Shown piece after piece: positions 48,281 through 54,679 of a stretch of DNA of 54,679 nt. The notes beneath the pieces are model-generated. The model was not told where the DNA came from, searched no databases, and saw only the letters and a program-made list of their open reading frames with translations. Position 1 is the first letter of the stretch. Every line of letters begins with the position of its first letter. A program made the position numbers and the translations under genes. The DNA is from JBDKVA01 sp039679375 (GTDB lineage Bacteria > Bacillota > Clostridia > Acetivibrionales > DTU013): positions 1-54,679 of the forward strand of contig JBDKVA010000211.1 of the NCBI GenBank assembly GCA_039679375.1. The letters are read 5' to 3'.

Positions 48281-50062
48281 TCAGCTGCTTTCTGTCGGAT
48301 CAGCAGCATTCCGCTGTACCGGCAGCCTTGCTCTGAAAATATTTTTTACGAATTGTCCGGCCTTCTGCATCAATCCCAAAGCAGGCAGCAAACCCATTTC
48401 GGACAGCAAATGGACATATTCCGCAGCGATTTCCTTCTCCATATGCGCCGCATAGGAGCCCTTCAGATTCCGGTATGCACATCGCTTTTTACTTATGGAT
48501 ATCTTCCCGAGCAGATTGCCCTGCGTAGCTTCCATCGCTTCATTCATGGGTATGCTGCTGGCTTTGTCATATTCAAACAAAACAAATTTGGTCGTTTCCG
48601 GTGGCAGATGCTGCTTATCCTTCAGAAAAGCAATATATGTGTTAAATTCACGAAGCTTGTCCACATCACCTCTGACAGCTGCAATATTCATGTCCGACTT
48701 GAGGAGTGAGGCCAGCGTAAAAGCATCATAAATCGACCTGTTCACAAGAAGGACCGTTATATCATAACTGCGGTAGCATTTATCAATGAGCTTTGGAACA
48801 CTTTCTACACTGTAATATTCATAATTCTCCAGACGGTAATTCCCAGTGAGCACATGGAGATTATTCAAATGTTTTTCTTCTATGGTTGCCTGCTGCAGCA
48901 GTTCTTTTGTCAAAGAGTTTTTCTCCAGTGCATCCATGATCAGGTCAAGCCCCGAATGGCCGAATATACCGAGCTGGGCAAGCTTTGGCGAATACTTCCT
49001 CAGACTCAGGTTCAGATCAGCTTTAGGAGCAAGCAGATCAAGGTCCGCCAGAAGCACCTCCCCCCGCGTATATCTTGCTGCAGTAAATGCAAGCTCACAC
49101 CCGAATTCGGCATTGTCCCAAACGGTTATGACAAGCTTTCTGAGCCTTGCCTGGTACTCCGAGATGGCGCCCGTTATGACGCCGGGTATGGCGCACGGTA
49201 TGGCGCCCTTTATAGCGCCGGGCATTCTGTCGTCCGCCCTGCCCGCTGCGTAAAATGGATATTTCTCTTGTTCATCGCTTCGCTTTCCCTGTAGCTTTTC
49301 CAGATCGCAAAGAAGCTCCGATGCACTTTGATACCGGTCATGAGCGTTTTCCATGGTACATTTGCATATGATTTCCTCCATTTCAAAAGAAAGCGTGCTG
49401 TCGAAATACCGGATAGGCTTATTTCCAAATGGCGGTTCCATTGGGTTCTTACCTGTGAGCAGATGGTGAAGTGTAACGCCAAGGCTGTAAATATCCGACA
49501 CTGCGCTGGTCTGTCCTGTCCCATACTGTTCAGGCGCTGCATATCCGCGTGTGCCGATATATACTGTGTCCCCTTCCGATTGGGATTTATATTCACGGGC
49601 AATGCCAAAATCAATCAGTTTCAGACTTCCGCTTCCTGTCAGAATAATATTGGAGGGTTTCATATCCCGGTATATGATCGGATTCGGCTCCAGGGAATGC
49701 AGATAAAGAAGCGCTTTTCCAAGCTGGACAGCCCAATCGGCTACAAGTTCCTCTGATATCTTTCCCTCGGCCTCTATTTTTTTATCAAGAGACATGCCCT
49801 CTATATAATCGGATATCATATAGAGCTTTCCGTCCTTATCAAGAATGTCAAATAATCTGGGCAGAGCAGGGTGTTCGAGCTTTTTCAGCAGCCTGGGCTC
49901 TGCAAGCAGATCAACATCGGAATTTTCTTTCCTGCATATTTCCTTGATTGCCCAAAGGGTGTCCGTATTGATATTACGAGCCAGATAAACTATTCCCATA
50001 CCGCCGCGGCCAAGTATTTTTTCAATTGTATACCTTCCGTCAAAAAAATCCCCTACCTGCAT
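48281..50062 (-). CDS. Ser/Thr protein kinase fused to a TadZ/CpaE-like pseudo-ATPase domain
   Basis: A 593-residue two-domain protein. Residues 1-270 are a complete Hanks-type kinase: glycine loop ILGRGGMGIVYLA, Lys40 in WAIKEI, catalytic YRDMKPSN (131-138), IDFG (150-153) and GTRGYAAPEQY. A linker of five A-I-x-G-like tetrapeptides follows (MPGAIKGAIPCAIPGVITGA, about 284-305), then about 250 residues with a ParA/MinD-like fold: LVITVWDNAEFGCELAF where a Walker A loop would be, VLLADLDLLAPKADLNLSLR, and ITVLLVNRSIYDAFTLASLL. The P-loop Gly-Lys-Thr is missing, so this half should not hydrolyse ATP. TadZ/CpaE proteins position Tad machines, and cpaF is next, so the fusion probably couples phosphorylation to pilus localisation. 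No extracellular sensor or membrane segment is seen. Confidence 0.85.
   Translation of the reverse strand: MQVGDFFDGRYTIEKILGRGGMGIVYLARNINTDTLWAIKEICRKENSDVDLLAEPRLLKKLEHPALPRLFDILDKDGKLYMISDYIEGMSLDKKIEAEGKISEELVADWAVQLGKALLYLHSLEPNPIIYRDMKPSNIILTGSGSLKLIDFGIAREYKSQSEGDTVYIGTRGYAAPEQYGTGQTSAVSDIYSLGVTLHHLLTGKNPMEPPFGNKPIRYFDSTLSFEMEEIICKCTMENAHDRYQSASELLCDLEKLQGKRSDEQEKYPFYAAGRADDRMPGAIKGAIPCAIPGVITGAISEYQARLRKLVITVWDNAEFGCELAFTAARYTRGEVLLADLDLLAPKADLNLSLRKYSPKLAQLGIFGHSGLDLIMDALEKNSLTKELLQQATIEEKHLNNLHVLTGNYRLENYEYYSVESVPKLIDKCYRSYDITVLLVNRSIYDAFTLASLLKSDMNIAAVRGDVDKLREFNTYIAFLKDKQHLPPETTKFVLFEYDKASSIPMNEAMEATQGNLLGKISISKKRCAYRNLKGSYAAHMEKEIAAEYVHLLSEMGLLPALGLMQKAGQFVKNIFRARLPVQRNAADPTESS
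49164..49223. repeat. 12-nt minisatellite inside the kinase gene
   Basis: Five consecutive 12-base units of the type ATGGCGCCCGTT (plus strand) encode the A-I-x-G linker between the kinase and pseudo-ATPase domains. Unit number may vary between strains by slippage, in frame. Confidence 0.8.
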
Positions 50063-50573
50063 TCTGATCCCTCACACTTCATGCTTTTGCCATATCTTTA
50101 ATTTTGGCATTAATTTGCTTTATTTGTGTATTTGCTCATGTTTTATAATATGTATTATTTTACCATATTGTTTTGTAAATTGCTATACTTTTTTGTAAAT
50201 TTTTTCTTATTTAAGTAATATTTTATATTTTGCGGCGTTTCTACTAAGGTAAAAAATTGGAATTATCAACGTTAAAGGCTTATTTGGGACCTTTTTGTGG
50301 CCGCACTGCACAAAAAAAAGGCTAAAGATTTTACTTCAGCCTTTTTACAAATATAAACACTTATCTGTTAATCCGGTATAATAATCATATCCGTCACCCT
50401 TTCGGCTTTTTATTTTGTATTGAATATTGGATGATCCAATATTAATACCTATACGTCAATGATTATATTTAGAATATGTTTATTATACCATTATTTCCCA
50501 GTTTAATCCATACTTTTGATTAACTATTTTATTTGGGTACATTCTCTATTTTGTGGCGGTAAACCGACCGGTT
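50063..50573. other. Intergenic region upstream of the kinase gene
   Basis: Very AT-rich, with the terminator at 50312-50346. No coding frame, riboswitch signature or further repeat was recognised. The kinase/pilus promoter should lie in the left 200 bases, where several TATAAT-like strings occur on the minus strand. Confidence 0.4.
50312..50346. terminator. Bidirectional hairpin terminator
   Basis: AAGGCT (50318-50323) pairs with AGCCTT (50338-50343), extended by AAG/CTT inside. Eight A's on the left and five T's on the right make it work on both strands; on the minus strand it ends the radical SAM gene at 50574. Confidence 0.8.
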
Positions 50574-51461
50574 TTAGAACTCAGCGCGGCTGAAATCGGG
50601 GATAAATTCTTCGGATGCGGCGCCGCGTTCCTGGTAAAAGCCTTTCAGGCCAAGCTTGACATATTTGTTCAGTACCTTATCATACTCATATCTTGTAAGA
50701 CGCCTTCCCAGAACAGCATGTTCACTGGCCAAATGGCACGGGACATACTGGCTCATCAGGCTGACCGGGACATCCCCGGGAAGATTCTCAGCTATCCACT
50801 CCAGAATACGGAGCGATTCATTGACATGGCCCGGCAATACAAGATGCCTGATAATGATGCCACGCTTCATGATTCCGCTTTCATCCAATATAGGAGCACC
50901 TGTCTGCCTGTACATCTCAAATATTGCCCGGGAAGCCTTCTCAAAATAATCCTTTGCTCCGGAATACCGCATGGAAACATCCGGACTGATGTATTTCAGA
51001 TCCGGAAGATAAATATCGATTGATCCTTCAAGCATTTTCAGGCTGCCCAGGCTGTCATAGCCGCTTGTGTTGTATACAATCGGTATATCAAGAGGAGCGG
51101 GATTATTAGTTTTGGCAATTTCCAGCGCCTCAAGAATGGCAGGTACAAAATGGGAAGGCGTCACGAGATTAATATTATGAGCGCCTTTATCCCTTAAAGA
51201 TAAAAAGATCGCCGCCAACTCCTCCGTACTCACCTCCCGCCCGCGTCCGCCATGGCTTATTTCATGGTTCTGGCAGAATATGCATTTTAGGTTGCAGCCT
51301 GAGAAAAATACCGTGCCTGAGCCTTTGGTCCCGCTGATGCAGGGTTCCTCCCACATGTGCAGAAAAGCCCTTGCTATAACGGGTTTAAAGCCCATCCCGC
51401 AAAAACCTGCAGCCTTTTCCCTATCCGCATTGCATTTTCTCGGGCATATGCTACAAAGCAT
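50574..51461 (-). CDS. PflX-like radical SAM protein (COG1313)
   Basis: A 295-residue radical SAM enzyme related to pyruvate formate-lyase activases. N-terminal cysteine block MLCSICPRKCNADREKAAGF(C), then GTVFFSGCNLKCIFCQNHEI with the CxxxCxxC cluster, VTPSHFVPAILEALEIAK, SIDIYLPDLKYIS and RHLVLPGHVNESLRIL. The substrate of PflX proteins is unknown. It stands alone: a terminator follows and a hairpin cluster precedes it. Confidence 0.9.
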   Translation of the reverse strand: MLCSICPRKCNADREKAAGFCGMGFKPVIARAFLHMWEEPCISGTKGSGTVFFSGCNLKCIFCQNHEISHGGRGREVSTEELAAIFLSLRDKGAHNINLVTPSHFVPAILEALEIAKTNNPAPLDIPIVYNTSGYDSLGSLKMLEGSIDIYLPDLKYISPDVSMRYSGAKDYFEKASRAIFEMYRQTGAPILDESGIMKRGIIIRHLVLPGHVNESLRILEWIAENLPGDVPVSLMSQYVPCHLASEHAVLGRRLTRYEYDKVLNKYVKLGLKGFYQERGAASEEFIPDFSRAEF

Positions 51462-51492
51462 ACTCAGAGCATCCTTCCATAAGACAAAATCT

Positions 51493-51568
51493 CGGGGCGT
51501 CGAGCCCCGTCAGTGGCGCATTTTGCTCCGCAAAATCGCTTATTTGGAGCAAGATTTCGCTATGCTCC
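51493..51568. repeat. Cluster of three hairpins (family V)
   Basis: CGGGGC/GCCCCG (51493-51509), ATTTTG/CAAAAT (51520-51535) and GGAGC/GCTCC (51546-51568). The sequence TTCGCTATGCTCCA at its right end recurs at 690-703 and, nearly, inverted at 12794. Same layout as 12656-12752. Confidence 0.55.
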
Positions 51569-51661
51569 AGAAATAACCAAAATGTCAAATTTCCGAATAG
51601 CCTTTACATTAGTTTTAAATAAAAATATAATAAAATTAAATGGGCGGCATGTCAATATAAT

Positions 51662-51756
51662 AATTATCGCAAAATAATACATATGTAGAATTAGCTTTTG
51701 CGATAATTACAGATGTAATCGAAGTGTATAATATCAAAGATATTATACATTCGATT
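51662..51756. promoter_or_regulatory. Two perfect or near-perfect palindromes upstream of the alpha/beta hydrolase
   Basis: First: AATTATCGCAAAA (51662-51674) with TTTTGCGATAATT (51696-51708), 13 of 13 pairs. Second: AATCGAAGTGTATAATATC (51717-51735) with GATATTATACATTCGATT (51739-51756), 18 pairs with one bulge and a three-base loop. The second ends 14 bases before the ribosome site, so it could be an operator or hairpin that affects translation. Confidence 0.55.
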
Positions 51757-51783
51757 AAAATTTAGAGCTTGGAGGGACAATAC

Positions 51784-52734
51784 ATGAGAATCAGCGGAGT
51801 TACATATGCGGTCAGGAAAACGCACAAAACCAGGAATATCATTTTGACCGTAACAATTTTGCTTCTGATAGCTATTCTCGCAGTAGTGATCATTTCGGGC
51901 TATAACAGCTGGACATTGCTGCATCCTGAAAGGAAACCCATCGATACGTTTTCGGCAAACATTGTACCAGAATACAGAGATATCAGTTTCAGAGGGACAG
52001 ATACATCCATTACCCTGAAGGGCTGGCTTTTCCAGGCAAAAAACAGTGACCGCGTAATTATTCTAGTTCATTCCTATAGCAGCAACAGGCTTCAGTTTGG
52101 TATTAAAACAATGGATATGATAAAAGAATTCCTTAATAAAGGCTACAATGTATTTACATTCGATTTGAGAAATTCCGGAGAGTCCGACGGTAAAGATACT
52201 ACCCTTGGTGTCTCCGAAAAAGAGGATGTTCAGGCAGCTATCACCTATTTGCTACGGCAGGGCAACAAACACATCACGCTGATGGGTTTTTCCACAGGCG
52301 CTTCTGCAAGCATTCTGGCTGCTGCCGAAAGCGAATCAGTCGACGCGGTCATTGCTGACAGTCCCTATGCCGATTTAAAAGCCTATCTTTCAAAAAGCCT
52401 TGGCAAATGGACGCATCTGCCGTCATTCCCATTCAATAAAACCATATCTTTTGCAATGGAGGTCTCCGGTATTGACTTTGAAAAAGCCAGCCCCGTCAAC
52501 GAGCTGACTGCCGAAAGACCGCCGCACATGCTGATTATCCATGGCCAGGAGGATAAACTGATCCCTGTTGAAAACAGCATCGAGCTTTACCAGAAGTACT
52601 CAGGGCTAAATTCCTCCGGAGCCGAATTCTGGATGACAAAAGACAATGGCAACGCAACGAGCTTCGAGAATTTCACTGAAGAATATATGAAGAGAGTATT
52701 TGCCTTTTTGGATAAAGTTTATCCGGAGGAATAA
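51784..52734 (+). CDS. Membrane-anchored alpha/beta hydrolase with missing catalytic His
   Basis: A 316-residue protein with an N-terminal membrane anchor (IILTVTILLLIAILAVVIIS) and an alpha/beta hydrolase domain of the YqkD-like type. Nucleophile Ser170 lies in LMGFSTGASAS, the acid Asp257 in IIHGQEDKLIP. At the place of the catalytic His (usually GHAxSY) the sequence is DNGNATSFENF, with Asn290 (AAC, 52651-52653). It may be a pseudo-enzyme or use another His. ATG at 51784 follows GGAGGG by eight bases. Confidence 0.9.
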   Translation: MRISGVTYAVRKTHKTRNIILTVTILLLIAILAVVIISGYNSWTLLHPERKPIDTFSANIVPEYRDISFRGTDTSITLKGWLFQAKNSDRVIILVHSYSSNRLQFGIKTMDMIKEFLNKGYNVFTFDLRNSGESDGKDTTLGVSEKEDVQAAITYLLRQGNKHITLMGFSTGASASILAAAESESVDAVIADSPYADLKAYLSKSLGKWTHLPSFPFNKTISFAMEVSGIDFEKASPVNELTAERPPHMLIIHGQEDKLIPVENSIELYQKYSGLNSSGAEFWMTKDNGNATSFENFTEEYMKRVFAFLDKVYPEE

Positions 52735-52763
52735 GTGATAAGGTTGTCCGCATCGCGTACACT

Positions 52764-52809
52764 AAAAAAAGCAGCTGTAACAGAACTAGTTTTGTTACAG
52801 TTGCTTTTT
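52764..52809. terminator. Bidirectional terminator after the alpha/beta hydrolase
   Basis: GCAGCTGTAACA (52771-52782) pairs with TGTTACAGTTGC (52793-52804) with a G-T pair, flanked by A7 and T5. Confidence 0.9.
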
Positions 52810-53047
52810 GCGAATTTTTCCAATTATTTTTAGCTGCAATGTTGAAATTGAATAAATGAAAAGTCTTTACGCAGTTTGAAATAGATAACATAATATATAA
52901 ACTAAATACATTAATATTCAATTGTAGCATATATAAAACTTTCGTAACAGACTATTACAATTTTTGAAAATGGAATAAAATACTCATAGACAAGCACTCA
53001 GACACGGGTACTGGTTAAATTTGATTTACAACGAAGGGGGATTAGCT
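52810..53047. promoter_or_regulatory. Kelch gene upstream region with candidate promoter
   Basis: AT-rich without coding frames or repeats. TTTACG followed by a 17-base spacer and CATAAT near 52867-52895 is a possible promoter. No riboswitch was recognised. Confidence 0.35.
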
Positions 53048-54634
53048 ATGAGGTTTACTAGAAAAGGGTTTATGTTTTTGAGTAGTATTGTATTGGCACT
53101 AATGTTTATGTTCTCGAGTATGACGGTATTTGCTACAGAGGGTAATACATGGACAACTATGGCATCAATGGCTACTGCAAGATATAATCATCAAATAGTA
53201 GTTGTGAATGAGAAAATATATTCAATCGGTGGTTATAATGGAAGTAGTCTCAACTTAGTAGAAGAATACGATCCGATAACAAATATATGGACTACAAAAG
53301 CACCAATGTCATCTACAAGGGAACTTTTTCAATTGGCAGTTATAAATGGTAAAATATATGCAATAGGGGGGCATTCCAACAATGCCCTCAACACAGTAGA
53401 AGAATATGATCCAGCAACAAATGTGTGGACTGCTAAGGCATCAATGACTACTGAAAGATATAGTTTTAAAATAGCGCTTGTAAATAGCAAAATATACGCA
53501 ATAGGGGGGATTGGTACTAACGGATCTAATTTAAACTCAGTGGAAGAATATGATCCAGTAGCAAATACATGGACTGCTAGGGCATCAATGTCAGTTGCAA
53601 GAACTAACCATCAAATAGCAGTTGTGGATGGGAGAATATTTGTTATAGGGGGGAATAATGCCAATCCCCTTAATTCAGTAGAAGAATATGATCCAGCAAC
53701 AAATACATGGACTACTAAGGCATCAATGACTATTGCAAGAACTTATTATGAAGGTGTAGCAGTTGTAAATGGAAAAATATATGCTATTGGTGGGTATAGT
53801 GGCAGCATTCTCAACTCAGTAGAAGAATATAATCCAATAACAAATACATGGGATACTAAAGCATCAATGACTTCTGCAAGATATTATCATCAAATAGCCG
53901 TTGTAGATTCAAGAGTATATGTAATAGGTGGTGCGAATAATGATGGCTCCCTAAACTCAGTAGAAGAATATGATCCAGCAACAAATACATGGACTACTAA
54001 GGCATCAATAACTACTGCAAGATTAGAGCATCAATTAGCAGTTGTGAATGGAAAAATATATGCCATAGGTGGGCAGAGTGGCAGTGCTATAAATTCAGTA
54101 GAAGAGTATACCGCAAAAATCCCTGTCCCTACAGCTCCAACTAACCTTACAGCTATAGCAGGAAATATCAAGGTTGACCTCTCATGGACAGCAGTCACCG
54201 GAGCTACTGGATATAATGTAAAGAGAGCCACAACAGCAGGCGGCCCATATACAACAATAGGCGAGAGCATTACTACAACGACCTATACCGACTCTGCAGT
54301 AACCAATGGCACTACATATTATTATGTTGTAACAGCTGTTGATGCTAATGGTGAAAGTGCAAACTCAAATGAAGCCTCAGCTACTCCACAGGCTCCAGCA
54401 ACAACTGGCAGTGCTCTACTGGTAATAACCATGGTAAACGGTACTGAGAAGGAATACGAGCTTTCTATGATAGAGGTAAACGCCTTCATTGACTGGTATG
54501 ACGGGAACGCAACAGGTACAGGAAAATCCTATTACATATTTGATAAGGCGTACAATAAAGGTCCGTTTATAACCCGGAAAGACTACATAATATTCGATAA
54601 GATACAAGATTTTGAAGTAATGCAGTACGAGTAA
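53048..54634 (+). CDS. Secreted Kelch-repeat protein with fibronectin type III domain
   Basis: A 528-residue exported protein. A signal peptide (RKGFMFLSSIVLALMFMFSS, cleavage near VFA/TEG) is followed by seven Kelch repeats of about 48 residues, each with the pattern GKIYAIGG, LNSVEEYDP and NTWTTKASM, enough for one complete beta-propeller. A fibronectin type III domain follows (PTAPTNLTAIAGNIKVDLSW, then TTYYYVVTAVDANGES). The last 75 residues (from GSALLVITMVNGTEKEYELS) form a separate module of unknown function. Kelch propellers bind proteins or sugars; a role at the cell surface is likely. The repeats are alike at the DNA level too, so repeat number may change by recombination. ATG at 53048 follows AAGGGGG. 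Confidence 0.92.
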   Translation: MRFTRKGFMFLSSIVLALMFMFSSMTVFATEGNTWTTMASMATARYNHQIVVVNEKIYSIGGYNGSSLNLVEEYDPITNIWTTKAPMSSTRELFQLAVINGKIYAIGGHSNNALNTVEEYDPATNVWTAKASMTTERYSFKIALVNSKIYAIGGIGTNGSNLNSVEEYDPVANTWTARASMSVARTNHQIAVVDGRIFVIGGNNANPLNSVEEYDPATNTWTTKASMTIARTYYEGVAVVNGKIYAIGGYSGSILNSVEEYNPITNTWDTKASMTSARYYHQIAVVDSRVYVIGGANNDGSLNSVEEYDPATNTWTTKASITTARLEHQLAVVNGKIYAIGGQSGSAINSVEEYTAKIPVPTAPTNLTAIAGNIKVDLSWTAVTGATGYNVKRATTAGGPYTTIGESITTTTYTDSAVTNGTTYYYVVTAVDANGESANSNEASATPQAPATTGSALLVITMVNGTEKEYELSMIEVNAFIDWYDGNATGTGKSYYIFDKAYNKGPFITRKDYIIFDKIQDFEVMQYE

Positions 54635-54641
54635 AAATAAT

Positions 54642-54678
54642 GCCCCTGGGTTCAAGACCTTGGGGCTTTATTTTTTTA
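54642..54678 (+). terminator. Terminator of the Kelch gene
   Basis: GCCCC (54642-54646) pairs with GGGGC (54662-54666), extended inward with mismatches, then TTTATTTTTTT to the window end. Confidence 0.92.
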
Positions 54679-54679
54679 T

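Noticed and set aside
50063..50573. c-di-GMP riboswitch controlling the kinase/pilus operon
   Set aside because: No GEMM-I or GEMM-II conserved blocks are present on the minus strand of this region.
1..54679. tRNA or rRNA genes
   Set aside because: No TpsiC-arm (GGTTCGAATCC-like) or conserved rRNA segment was noticed on either strand; a covariance search would be decisive.

Overview
The window comes from a spore-forming, low-to-medium GC Firmicute of the Clostridia. The main evidence is a minus-strand gene string that matches the Bacillus subtilis yaaO-to-ksgA region in order: yaaO, tmk, yaaQ, yaaR, holB, yaaT, a ferredoxin (at the yabA position), yabB, yabC/rsmI, abrB-like, metG, tatD-like, yabE, rsmA. 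It also carries spore maturation genes spmA/spmB and a YabE-like 3D-domain protein. No rRNA or tRNA gene was recognised. rnmV, which normally sits between yabE and ksgA, is absent; two small palindromic elements occupy that gap.

Layout. Positions 1-6531: rsmA (cut by the window edge), yabE, a methionine-rich protein, a coiled-coil membrane protein, a TatD nuclease and metG. 6673-9507: a unit flanked by 48-bp direct repeats and holding a nonsense-mutated class III aminotransferase, a gene remnant and a REP-associated Y1 transposase (RAYT) with its own inverted REP palindromes. 9696-12625: a DUF2600 terpene-synthase-like protein, spmB/spmA and an AbrB-type regulator. 12909-25815: the long minus-strand housekeeping block (rsmI, yabB, ferredoxin, yaaT, holB, yaaR, yaaQ, tmk, yaaO, coaX, a Gln/Asn-rich protein, an amidohydrolase, birA, an unknown protein, an iron alcohol dehydrogenase). 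26328-30456: an AT-rich island of eight small same-strand accessory genes (AhpD-like, three GNATs, zinc ribbon, TfoX C-domain, DUF3795, cupin) that resembles a cassette array. 30729-31939: a membrane protein and a double zinc-ribbon protein. 32050-37187: a cyanophycin cycle (cphA, cphB, a small membrane protein, iadA). 37392-41308: a LexA-like repressor, then leuB/leuD/leuC. 41586-50062: an AraC regulator, a YdbC/PC4 protein and a Tad/Flp-type pilus operon headed by a Ser/Thr kinase fused to a TadZ/CpaE-like pseudo-ATPase. 50574-54634: a PflX-like radical SAM protein, an alpha/beta hydrolase and a secreted seven-Kelch protein.

The most striking features are: (1) six copies of a 104-bp two-hairpin element (family I) in both orientations, always between genes and bounded by TTAGT/TTRGT; (2) three copies of a 94-bp element with ATTGAATGAA terminal inverted repeats (family II); (3) two copies of a 114-bp element (family III), one of which now encodes the last residues and stop codon of LeuD; (4) the kinase-pseudoATPase fusion of the pilus locus, with a 12-nt minisatellite in its linker; (5) a LexA homologue that has lost the cleavage site and both catalytic residues. 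Several conserved enzymes show single substitutions at key residues (CoaX, the alpha/beta hydrolase, the DUF2600 protein).

Start codons were chosen from Shine-Dalgarno spacing. All functional calls rest on recognised motifs and gene order, without database searches.
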